A stretch of 64,000 bases of DNA from contig JAQJZZ010000012.1 of NCBI GenBank assembly GCA_030077755.1, positions 1,240,001-1,304,000 on the forward strand. Reading direction: 5' to 3'. Both the position numbers and the translations under genes were made by a program. The notes under the pieces were generated by a model, which was not told where the DNA came from, did no database searches, and saw only the letters and a program-made list of their open reading frames with translations. The DNA is from Filosporella fistucella (lineage: Eukaryota; Ascomycota; Leotiomycetes; Helotiales). Below are positions 13,001-25,610 of the stretch, one piece after another. The first letter of the stretch is position 1. Each line of letters starts with the position of its first letter.

Positions 13001-14340
13001 TCCAAATGCAAGCTTTCTGCAAGATCTTGCACAAACTTCCGATCTGAAGCTGGTAAAGTGACTGGAAGGTCCAAAGGCTGTTCTGATCGGGTGATGACAT
13101 ATTTTTTGACTTGCTTCCAGACTTCTCGTTGAGGGGTGGTCATCGTGATCTTGCCCTTCGTCTTCCCCTTGATCATTACATCTTCCTTGGCCATTTGCTT
13201 TGATTTGAACCAGCTTTGGTCTGAATTCTCAGATTCGAAGAAACGATACTCAACATGTGAGAGCTCCTCCAATAATATGGCTAGTCGGTCCATCTTAATC
13301 ACTCCTCCCTCATTAATATATCCACCACATTTTGGAAGGACCGATTTGTAAACCTTAAACATCAAGGCTAGTGCACCTTCATTAATGTGTAGATTCGGAA
13401 GATTTGGCAAGAAGTCATTTCCAACGAAAAATGCCATGAGAATAAAATCATCAATAACACGTTCCAGATCGAACTGAAATCCCAACCTGTCGGGCTCTTT
13501 CAATTCTTGAAACTCCAATTCCAAGTACTCCCGCACGATGCAGAGATGCATGAGATAGAAATTCTGATGCTCCAGCTCCTTAGATTTTGTCTTGTTTTGT
13601 CTGCCAAATGTAACCTCCTCTCGCAAGAGACAAAAATGTGGATCGTGACTCAAAAGTCCTAACATAATTAAGTCGGCATCGAGCCCGTAAAGGCAATGTC
13701 TGACATTGGAGTCGTAGTCCGGTTGTGCCTTTGCAAGTCGAATGTACTCCATGATCTTGTGTTCTCCCTCCCCTGGAACCTCGTGGCCGGACAGTACGAT
13801 TTCAACACCTTGCCAGTCCACATCCTCTGAAACCTTCTTGTTGATGAAATATTTCAGTTGGAGAGTTAATTTGTGCATGAATTCCGTGCCTAAGCTTATT
13901 AGTATTGGACAACTGCTCGAAATCTTTGACAAACCTGGAGTTATGGCATTGCTATCAAAAGCTTCCTCCTTTGGCATCTCTTTGCCTTCTCGAATTGCCT
14001 TCTCTCGTGCATTTTCAGCATCAAGCGCAGTTCGGAATCTTCGGGCTCGCTGTTGGTTCATCTTTGCTCGTGGCGCAACTCCATCAATAGCCATGAAGAA
14101 TAATTGCTTCGGCTTGATTTTTCCAAACAAATGCTCAATGTAGTTGAAAATTGCAATAAACATCTGCTCTTCCGTCATTCTGAACATGGCATCATCTGAA
14201 TCTTTGTGGGTGCAGTTGTGAATAATGCCATTCATGTCTAGGTATAGGCAGTCGAACTCCGGTATGCGATTCTCTGCAATCAGTTGCGAGATTGCCGGAT
14301 ACCTCTCGCTCATCCACCTGAAGAACTTGGGAACACCCAT
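10059..14340 (-). CDS. XRN1: 5'-3' exoribonuclease Xrn1 (Kem1)
   Basis: Exons 14340-13935, 13889-12603 and 12559-10059 give 1397 residues, the usual fungal Xrn1 length. The product degrades decapped 5'-monophosphate mRNA in the cytoplasm and P-bodies. The nuclease core is complete: MGVPKFFRWMSERYP start, CLYLDMNGIIHNC, AIDGVAPRAKMNQQRARRFR, GHEVPGEGEHKIMEYIR, YGLDADLIMLGL and FFVGNDFLPNLP, which carry the acidic metal-binding residues. The second intron restores the expected junction YHYSPMIS-DVIKGLKAD, and the first restores ITPG-TEFMHKL. These introns are only 43 and 45 nt long. An acidic run of Glu residues (about residues 450-465) interrupts the core, as in other fungi. The C-terminal 150 residues are RGG/GRG-rich, typical of P-body tails. 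XRN1 rather than the nuclear Rat1 because of length and the VIKGLKAD/LGQPFHPYEQLMGVLP segment. Confidence 0.97.
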
Positions 14341-14821
14341 GATAAATTCTTGCGTGTTGTGTTAAGGGCTGTCGTAGCCTTTGTGTTTGTGGCTTCGAAG
14401 GGTGTTCGAAGCTGAAATGTGGGGGGAGGCAACTTGCTTTTACCACAAGTGCTCTCAGATTGATAATGGTAAGTACGGTCCTGATGTATCTCGTAAATTC
14501 TGTATTTCAAGCAACAGGTAATCAGGTGACTCTCGACGCCCTCTTCCTCTCGTCGTTGCTGATCACCGCGAATGAATTGTTTTGGTTCTCGAGGAAATCA
14601 AAAACCTTCAGCCTTCTTTGACGTTGAGACAACAGTCAAAATTGACGCTAGTCCAATAACGTCTTAGTACATGTTTTAATCACTTAACGCGGTCGCGTCT
14701 CTTCTCCAGATTCGATTTACTTGTTGCAGCTTCCTGAGTGTTCACTGACTTTGAGTCTTTCCCCATAACCTGCCATCTACTACTCTGAACATCTCTGGGT
14801 AGTTAATTTCCGCTCTACCAT
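14341..14821. promoter_or_regulatory. divergent promoter region between XRN1 and HAT2
   Basis: 480 bases separate the two start codons, so both promoters must lie here. A pair of CGCG-type words (AACGCGGTCGCGTC near 14686-14699) sits about 130 bp before the HAT2 ATG. No clear TATA box is seen. Confidence 0.5.
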
Positions 14822-16460
<1,639 letters not shown>

Positions 16461-18672
16461 TTTATGGAGAATGATGGTGGTGCAAAAAGCTGGGTTAGGC
16501 TGTCCTAAATTTGCTAGGAAAGGAGTTACACAGCATGACTATCATGGCTTGGCGTTAACAGCAGCATAATGAAATTATTTGAAGCTTCTTTCACTCCTAT
16601 TTAACTGAATACGGGTTCGGACAACGGTCTTGGCCCATATCTGTCGAGCTTCATGGTGCCCATTACACGAGTTCAAATCATGCGCTCTGGCAATTGCCAT
16701 TAGGCAGTACCAGCTACTGAAACGGAATGGAGGTAGCTAGTTGGGTGTAAAGAGAAGAATGCCGCTTTAATCTATGAGATATTTGTTCGTCGCCTATTGC
16801 TCGTGGTGCAAGTGTATGTCTCTACTTGATAGTTAAGGTACGTGAGGGTACAGTAATGTAGGTGGACTCGTGGGTTTTTGGGGGGGAGAACCTTACCTGG
16901 CTTACCTAAAGTATTGAATATTTCTCCATCAGATTTAGCGCTATCACGTGAACGTACGGTCGCCTGATGCACTCCAAAACGCACTGTAACAAGGTATTCA
17001 GCAGGCAGACCTGACCACAGCCAACTTAACCACATTGAACGCCCGAACTCTCTAACAGCAACCAGCAACTCTGATTTGCATAGCATGGACGTTAAAAATA
17101 TTTTCATTTAGAGTCGAGCCAGTCACTCACGCATTCAACTAATACCATGGTGAAGCTATTGTCGGAAGGTCTGATGAGTGCTGACGTAGGTCCTTCTTTT
17201 GAGCAACACAACAACAACGAGTCCAAGGTTCCCCGAGATGTTCCATATACTCTATTCCAGGCCTGAATACCACGAGCACTAAGCTGCTAGTGTTACCACC
17301 TATCGTGGGGATAAAACAATTCCGTCATACAGGCGTCAACTTTGTATCCCAATCACCAACGCATCGCGAACGCTGGTTCAACACTGGCATGATATGCCAC
17401 CGTCCAAGGGCGGAAATCCCTGATAGTCTCATTTATTCTGGCTTGGATTACTGCTTGGGAAGATTTACATGATGTCAGTCTTGGGCTTGTGGGTGTGTGT
17501 GTCGCAGCTTGATTGATGTTGATGATGTTCATCACCATAACCATGCCAGCGCGGACCTACATTACATACGACTCTGCCTGTGGTAACAGAAGCTCGGATT
17601 TTCACTGGTATGAATGGTTCATTCAGGCTGAAATATTTATGTGAGGATTCGGCTTTTGCAGCACTCGTTTACTCCTACTCCCACAATGCATGGGAAGCAT
17701 TTGACGTTACCGCTATAACTCAGTCCTCTCCCAGGAGGACTTGATATCGAGCATTCTGTCCTTCCAGAAAATGTCGAAATTCCAGAAAACTTACAAAGAA
17801 TGTCTGCTTCCGTACCGCTCGCCCTCTCCGTTGAGCCGCGAAACCTCACGGTATTCTTATTCTTCATCGAACAATAGAGTCTATCCGCCTTGATATCATC
17901 AAGCATGTACAGCAAGTTGATATTATTCGAAAATCGTGGAAAAGTATCAACATACCTCTACAACGCGTTACCTACTTTATGTTTGGTTGGCAGACGTGCT
18001 TCTGCGTGTGGAAATGGTTGATGATGGTACAACTCTGGGCATCTCCATCGGTGGCTACGAAGCGCGACATTTACAGATCACCTCTAGGTGCGTTTCAGAT
18101 TACAACTTGGCTGTCCTTGGTTGTGAATTCAATGACAAGTACTTGACGCTCACTTGGGGGTTATGGAGTGTCTGATTGGGGCCAACACGGCATCAATGGA
18201 TGAGTCGGATCAGGTTGCTGTTGCTTTTGAATTTCCTGCGCGTTTGCGCATCGTAGATAACTTGCCTGCTTGTGTGACTTCAATATGTAATCCGCGTCTC
18301 CAAAAGGGTTGCACTGACAGAGGCTCGAGAGGGAATATCTGCTGAAGGGGTGGAGTCTGCTGGAGGAGTTGAAGGAAAGAGATAAGGATGAGTGTTCGTG
18401 CGGGCGGAACGTTGGCCCTGGTAAGAGATGCACGAGATGCTTTCTTTCGCACTTTACTTCACTTCACTTTCTGCTCTCCCTCCCCTCTGCACAACTTCAC
18501 TTTTCATTACTTTTTGTGCACTTTTCATTTTGAAATTGTCCTCATTTTTCACTCTATCACGGTTTCTGTGCTCTGCGCACCAAATCTAACGCTGCCTGCT
18601 CGCCAAAAGTGCCACACCCAGGGCAGAGTCAGTTGCCGCTAGAAGCCCGGACCTTTCGCGACATCGTGGACT
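16461..18672. other. intergenic region
   Basis: 2.2 kb without a supportable gene. The final 300 bases before 18673 are rich in CTTCACTT/TTTTCA pyrimidine tracts, consistent with the leader of the kinase gene. The remaining ORFs are short and have no domain. Confidence 0.5.
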
Positions 18673-21600
18673 ATGGAATTTCCTCTTCACCAACATTCTC
18701 CCGGGTTTTTTGATCGGGATGTCGCAATGAAAGACAGCTGGAGCCACGGTGACGATCGAAGAGACCGAGGTAGAGTTGATCGAGGAGTTACACGTCAAAG
18801 AAGATCGCGATCCCCCACGACACGCCGGCCAGAGAGCGACAGAGAAACCAAGACCAGAGATCGAAGCCCAGTGAAATCGAAGTCAGGCCCTCAGCACTCG
18901 GAGAGAGCTCGCGACCGTAGCCACGACCGCAGACGGAAATCATCGAGATCACCTATAAGGGATTCGAGGGAGGAGGTGCGGGAAAGAAACAGAGGACGAG
19001 AGTTGCTAGATCCACGCGGCTCTGAGAAGCCAAAACGCAGCAACGCTCATCACCACTCGCCTTCATCAAGCAAACGGAGAAAGAGTAGGAGCCCCTCACC
19101 GGCACGAAGCCATCATAAAAAGTCGAAACGAGGTTCTTCCCGAAGTCCTTCACGAGCAGAAAGAGGTGCTGGTGAGTTGAGACCCGATAAGAAACGCCGG
19201 GAATTATCCCCACTCCCACCTCGAAAGCGTTCCTTAGACCCACGACCTGTGGACTTCCGTTCAGAAAGCAAATCGAAGCATCGCCGTGAACTTGCTCCAC
19301 TTGAAAGACGAGGGCGGTCTCCCAGTCCGAAGAGAGGTCGTCGCGACACCTCACGTACCTCCTCTCATCACCGCCACGGCAGTACCCCGAAACGTGCTCG
19401 ATCAGCTCAAAGATATTCTCAAAAAAGTCGAAGCAGATCTCCTCGCGAGAAAATTGTTGAGAAAGATAGCAAGAGAAAGCACTCTCCGCCTCCTAGCAAG
19501 GAGAAATCCCCAGATCTTGATCGCTACGAAACAATTAATCGCTCACGACATTCCTCGCCACGCGCACCAAAAGGTCCAAAAGGATCTCGAGGACTATCCC
19601 CCAGAGGAGAACGTGGAGGTCGGGCGCCGCGAGACGACTATCGATCGACTAATAAATCAAAAGTTCGAGGCGGCAAACCGCCAGCATTCTCTGCTTCAGG
19701 TGCAAATAGCATAGAGGTGAAGAGCGCCAGAGCACCAGCTGCTGCATCGGGTGCGAACACTATTGAAGTGAAGAGTGAGAAAATGGCCGGCCGAGGTTAC
19801 TATGGAGGACAGCAAGGTTACAACTCCAACCACCAAATGCAAGCTGCATTTCCATTGAAGCCTCAGTACAATCAAGGACCTCAAGTCGACCCACGTTATT
19901 CGCAGTCTCCACAGCATCATATGACACCCAATTCCTACATCAACTCACCTCAAGCTCAATCTCCTTATTCAGCCGGACGTGGGAATTGGGGTGGACAACA
20001 ATATTCTCCTCAGCCGTGAGTATTCCTTCCCAGAAAAACAATTATACTGATTCCAGGGTCAGACAATACCCTCAAACTTATCAACAACAACAGCAGCCAA
20101 ATTATCCTGCCCCCTCAGGGGCACAGGGACAATACTATAGTAATCAGGCTCAGTCTCCACCTTATCAGCCTCCTACTGGCCCCATGAACACAGGGTATTC
20201 CCAGCAGCAAAACTTCCGTGGCAATCAGCGTGGGTTTAGAGGAAATCATTTCAATTCTCGAGGGGGTCGAGGTGACTATCGTGGTGGCGGTCGCGGAGGA
20301 CATTTCCAGAATCTACATTGGAACTCAAATGGCGGGTCAAACTCGGCTGGTCGAGGTCAGCATAATAGCAATTCAGGGAATGTGACACCTCAACAAGCCT
20401 CTCCTCAACCTCAATTTCCTTCCCACCACGGCTCCCATAATGGCACCCCACAGTACCCAACACAAGTCGAGGAGGAAGAAGATGCAGAGGATTTGTTCAG
20501 GCCATCGAAGGAATTACAGGTAGAAGATAAGGAGGAATCCAAGAAAAAAGATGAAGAACAAATGCCACCTCCAAGTAGGCCGACACCCACTGGCCCACAG
20601 AGTCAACAGAATGTGTCGAAGTTTAGCTTCGCTTTTAAGGGTCCATCAAAAGCTACTCCAACGCCTCCGAAACCAGAGATTTCACAGAAATTAAATGCTG
20701 GTCCGGCTCGAAGCGTTCAGATCAGCCCAGATCGACCAAGGGGTCCAAACTCTAGGAATATTCCCACTGAGCCTGCCTCTTCGAGGAGACAAGACTTCCG
20801 CGAGCAGCCACCGCCTCCGCCCACAACTCGAAAGGTCAAAAAGATCATGAAACGGCTGAAGGAGCGGCCGCGGCTTGATGAAGATCTGAAAAAATCGGAG
20901 TCTGTGTATTACAGAAAACCGGGCAATGAATCTGTTGTTGGATCCGGGACTTATGGAAAGGTTTTCAAGGCTGTGCACGTATATACCAAGAGTCTGGTGG
21001 CACTGAAGAAAATTCGTATGGAAGGAGAACGAGACGGCTTCCCAGTCACGGCTGTGCGCGAAATAAAATTGCTACAGTCTCTAAAGCACCCAAATATCGT
21101 CAATTTGCAAGAAGTTATGGTGGAAAAGAACGACTGCTTCATGGTTTTTGAGTATCTCTCCCACGATCTTACTGGTCTGCTCAACCATCCTACCTTCAAG
21201 CTCGAGGCTGCACATAGAAAACATCTGTCCAAACAGCTCTTTGAAGGGCTTGATTACCTCCACCGAAAGGGCGTTCTTCATCGCGATATCAAGGCTGCAA
21301 ACATACTTGTTAGCAGCGACGGGATACTGAAATTGGCAGATTTTGGTCTTGCGCGATTTTATGCCAAGAGACACCAGATGGACTACACCAATCGAGTCAT
21401 TACAATTTGGTACCGCTCACCTGAGCTCCTTCTTGGTGAGACTCGATATGGGCCTGCTGTTGATATTTGGAGTGCTGCTTGCGTCATGGTCGAAATCTTT
21501 ACTCGACATGCTATTTTTCCAGGTGATGGGACTGAGATCAGTCAGCTGGAAAAGACTTACGCTATCCTTGGAACTCCGAGCAAAAACGATTGGCCAGGTT

Positions 21601-22060
21601 TAACGGATATGGCTTGGTATGAGCTTCTCCGACCTTCAGTGCGTAAACCGAATATTTTTGCGGAGAGGTATAAAGATCGTCTCACGCCAGCTGCTTTTGA
21701 GCTTCTGGAGGCTATGTTTGTATATGACCCTGCCAAACGCCCTTCGGCTTCAGATGTGCTCGAGCATCGTTACTTCACAGAGGAGGAACCGCAGCCAAGA
21801 CAAGCCATAGAGTAAGACCCTTAATCCTTCCCCGCATGTCATTCTTGCTAACATAATCCAGACTGGCGGCTCTTCAAGGCGACTGGCACGAATTCGAATC
21901 CAAAGCACTCCGGAAAGAAAACGAACGTAAAGACAAAGAGGCTCGTCGTTTATTAAAAGATGCTGCTGCTACAAAAGCGGAGAAGGAAAAGAAGCGGAAA
22001 TCCGAGGATGAATTAGCTGGAGGGGAGGCAAAGATCCCCAAATTTGAGGAAGCACAATGA
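18673..22060 (+). CDS. CTK1: CTK1/CDK12-type cyclin-dependent kinase (RNA polymerase II CTD kinase)
   Basis: Exons 18673-20015, 20057-21811 and 21862-22060 join in phase to 1098 residues. The first 440 residues are an Arg/Ser-rich SR-like arm (RSRSP, RSPSP and KRGSSRSPSR words), followed by Gln/Pro/Tyr and RGG-rich sequence to about residue 700. The kinase domain spans about 735-1022: GSGTYGKVFKAV glycine loop, ALKKIR lysine (765), PVTAVRE as the PSTAIRE-equivalent helix (777-783), HRDIKAANIL, ADFGLAR, and activation-loop Thr in MDYTNRVITIWYRSPE (about 892). KAANIL and this helix place it with Ctk1/Lsk1/CDK12 rather than CDK9. The family phosphorylates Ser2 of the Pol II CTD with cyclin Ctk2 to promote elongation and 3' processing. 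A short Lys/Glu-rich coiled-coil tail is encoded by exon 3. The start is the first ATG of the open frame; another lies at 18727. Confidence 0.93.
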
Positions 22061-22541
22061 TCAATAGGCGGTGCATACATTTTGTAATATTATTTTGGGC
22101 GAAGACTAGCGATCTGCATTTGACAGGAGCAGGTCCCGTTTATGGCGTTCGAAAGGCTTTTGGCATGCTCTATAGGCTCCCTTTATAAATGGAATAGCTG
22201 GGAACGATGCATGCAAAGACATGCATAGATGTAATTATGGACGTGCCCTCCACAAACGAGAGAAATACATAGTTAGTCTCGAATTTTGGTTGTTCAGGAA
22301 TGATTGTTGGTTCCATCGTCTTGAAGAGACTGGACCCGTTGTAGTTTAGTCAGGAGAATAAAAAGAGACGACGTCTAAGGATCCTTCAATCGTGTTGACC
22401 AGTTCTGTAGCGATGTCATAATTACAATACATTTATACCCATGGTCCATTCCAGATACACCCAATTCCTCAATTACTCAACGCCAAAACGCCTCATGTTA
22501 ACATATCCAGTACGCGTTAAGCCGAAGTGGCAGGGACACAC
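22061..22541. other. convergent intergenic region
   Basis: 480 bases between the stops of CTK1 and MCM5, presumably both 3' UTRs; nothing else is recognisable. Confidence 0.5.
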
Positions 22542-24852
22542 TCATGCACCACTTCTATATACTTGGCTTCCTTGCCCCCTGATTGTGACGGTATCACGGC
22601 GCTGCAGAATAGTGATAGCTCTCGCAAGAGCTTGCTCACTATATCCTTTCCCATCGCACAACTCCCTCTTCAAAGTCTGCAAGCTGGTACTCCATCCGAT
22701 GGGAAGCCTCTTCTTCAGCTCCTCTTCTAGCTTGTTGACTTCCTCGTTCAACTCCTTGCTGCCTTGGCCGCTACCCATTTTGACAGCATCCATAGTAGAT
22801 GCAAGGAAGAGCCGGATAGCTTCATCAACATGTTGCTCGGTTGCGATCGGGGAGAGAGATAGTTTAGCAAGTGATTCGGTGATTCGAATAATGGCTTCAA
22901 GCTGACGGACTGTAATGGGAATCGAGGATCGAGCATTCGCTTCCAATTCTGCGGCATGCACCTGCTTCCGAATAGAAACGAAGTGGGATGAGAGCTTCTC
23001 GGCGGCTTCGGGAGAAAGGCGTGGTGCACATCGTCTGTAATGTGATTAGCACAAAATTGTCTTCCAACATAAGGACAGTTGCTCACGATTTGCAATAACT
23101 GATGTAACGTTTCATCTTGTCGACTGATATCTCAGCCTCAGCCTGTTCTTCAGCTCCTCGACCGCCCATGTGAATATTCATCACATGCTTGGCAATCCTC
23201 TCATCACGACCTCTATCATGATCATCCTTGACAATAAAAATCATGTCGAAACGGGACAGAATTGTGGTTTGGAAATCAATATTCTCTCCAGGTGTCTTTA
23301 GGTCATCATATCTTCCAAAAATAGGGTTTGCAGCTGCGAGAACTGAAGTACGAGCGTTAAGGATGGTGGTGATTCCAGCTTTAGCGATAGAGATTGTCTG
23401 CTGCTCCATAGCTTCATGGATGGCGACTCTATCCTCGTCTCTCATTTTATCAAATTCGTCAATACAGACTACTCCGCCATCGGCCAGTACCATTGCACCA
23501 CCTTCTAGATAAAACTCGCGGGTTGTATGATCGCGTTGAACAGAGGCCGTCAAACCAGCTGCAGAAGACCCTTTTCCCGAGGTATATATGGCAATCGGGG
23601 CAACCTTCTCGACGAACTTGAGCAATTGGGATTTGGCGGTACCTGGGTCACCAAGCAAGAGAACGTTGATATCTCCACGTAGCTTCATGCCATCAGGAAG
23701 AATCTTCTTCGATCCTCCAAAGAGCAAACACGCAATTGCCTTCTTGATATCCTGGTTGCCGTATATGGATGGGGCTATACAGTTGGCAAAAGCCGTGTAG
23801 AGATCTGGCCTACGACTCATCTCTAAAAATTCCTGTTCCTCCGTCTCTGAGAATATGGCATTGCCTTTTGCGGTGTGGTCAACATCGCTATGAATACCAA
23901 CAGCTCGCAGGTATGGAGTGCGGATGGCCACAGCAGAAGTTGTGCTCGATCCTTTGGACTGCTTATTTTGGTAGATTGAGAATATACCAGTAATCATACA
24001 TCTTGATCCTGGCACAACACGGTTTGTCAAATACCTGTCTGTCGAAATTAAGACATGCCTAGGTAGTTCTCCAACGGGAACCTGATCTGGAGCCTCCTGT
24101 AGCTTGATGATCTGCTGATCAACAAATTGTGAGCTTTCGTGCACAACGACATAAGGATCCATTGGGCATTGATCGTCTCCAGGCATCCTTTGTCTATCGC
24201 AAATCCGAGGGAGAGATACACCAGAAAACCCGCCCGCGACGGGCAGAACTTTTGATTGGCGACAGTTTCTACATTGGATATGTAACGCCGTTGCTTTTGA
24301 GGATAACACTGATGCTCCAATAACGATTCCTGGGACCCGTACAAGTCGTGAAATCGTGAGAGCATCGAGATTTCGGATGGAGATATCGCCAGCGGTCGAG
24401 TGCAATAGCAGCTGATGTTCTGGGATGGCAATGTCTTTCTCTTTAATGGAAGGATACACGATGCGATGTGTACATTTTTTTAGGGCCGCCTCGAACTACA
24501 CCTAGAATTAGCGAAAGCTCGAATCAACCGCTGCAGAACGTACAAGAGGAATAATGTCTGCTGGCTCTGTAACCAGACGATGCGCAAGTTCTTCATTGAA
24601 AGAGATCAAGTGTCCGACATCAACATCGCAATAATATTGTTTGAGCAGCACGTTCTCGCGGATTTGGTCCCTACTGCTGGTCAACACGAAATATATGCTA
24701 GCATCTCGAGAATTTTACCTGTAAATGAACGCATTATCGAGCCGAAACTGCAGAATGAATTGTTCTAATTGTGTTTGGATTTGCCCACGATTCTCATCGG
24801 TATCGCGATCCGGCGGCAAAACGCTCAGAGAATAAACAGATTGTCTGTCCAT
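22542..24852 (-). CDS. MCM5: DNA replication licensing helicase subunit MCM5
   Basis: Exons 24852-24719, 24670-24544, 24495-23087 and 23034-22542 join in phase to 720 residues, normal for Mcm5. N-terminal [11 protein letters not shown] and [20 protein letters not shown] are Mcm5-specific. A zinc-binding region CRNC...ICDR...QC is followed by the AAA+ core: Walker [10 protein letters not shown], Walker [11 protein letters not shown], sensor AAANP and arginine finger SRFD. The C-terminus carries the MCM lid/winged-helix region ending [11 protein letters not shown]. The protein is one of six ring subunits of the Mcm2-7 helicase, loaded at origins in G1. Intron 1 ends in three successive acceptors (CAGCAGTAG); use of the last gives the family-standard FIYRDQ, and all three keep the frame. 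It is divergent from VPS54 with an MCB-type palindrome between them. Confidence 0.97.
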
Positions 24853-25610
24853 CGTGCAGAAAGGGAGATCCGGAGATAGGGTGAAAAGATAGAGGGGGCG
24901 ATCGGGTAAGTGGGGTAGAGGGTGAGGTAGAAGATGGAGTTGGAATTGGAGTTGAAGGTATTCGAAGAGGGGTTTAACAGAATTGAGTGCAAGAAGGTAA
25001 CGCACAGGGTATTCAGGAGGTAGGTCACGTAAAGTCGCGTCGACGCGTTTCTTTCCAAAGTGCTTGCATAAAAGTGGGGATGCCACGCCCGTTTGCTCAG
25101 CAGACGCCAGGCCAGGTCGCTGTTGGTCGGACAAAACTATCAATAATCCCGACTCAGAAGCACTCAAGTACCGACATTTCAATACACAAAGCGACTGCGA
25201 CTGCTCACAATCGTCATCATATAATGCTCTTCGTACCTACTCCTTCCATTGCAATGCACGATACCCGAATAGCCTCTTAATCCGGGGCTTCTATTCTACA
25301 TCGACATGATACCTCGAAGCCAGTTTGTAACCCATCAGCCGAAAAAACAGGACGTACCTCCAGCACATCATCGCAGCGCCTCGTGGCCTCACGAATTCCA
25401 CCACTCAGTTACTTACTTTGCGACAACCGTAGCTCAACTCAACCATATCTAGTTGCCATCACAAGCCTTATCGAAGCGACTTCTATTCGCTGCGATCCCT
25501 TCCATACCTGTCGTGTGAGGCTGTGGGGGAGGTCGGAGGTTGAACCGTTGCTGGGTGCTATAGCTGGAGATGGTGCATGAATTCCTAATCGTCAAGGAAC
25601 AAACATCACC
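24853..25610. promoter_or_regulatory. divergent promoter region between MCM5 and VPS54
   Basis: 758 bases separate the two start codons. The ORFs inside are short and overlap on both strands. The clearest site is the CGCG palindrome listed separately. Confidence 0.5.
25036..25048. promoter_or_regulatory. CGCGTCGACGCG palindrome with MCB (ACGCGT)
   Basis: A perfect 12-bp palindrome at 25036-25047, overlapping the MluI cell-cycle box core ACGCGT at 25043-25048, lies about 190 bp upstream of the MCM5 ATG. In yeasts MCB sites are bound by MBF (Mbp1/Swi6) and drive G1/S expression of replication genes including MCMs. The assignment here rests on motif and position only. Confidence 0.6.

Noticed and set aside
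16671..16700. GTTCAAATC word resembling a tRNA T-loop
   Set aside because: No matching acceptor stem or anticodon arm could be found around it.
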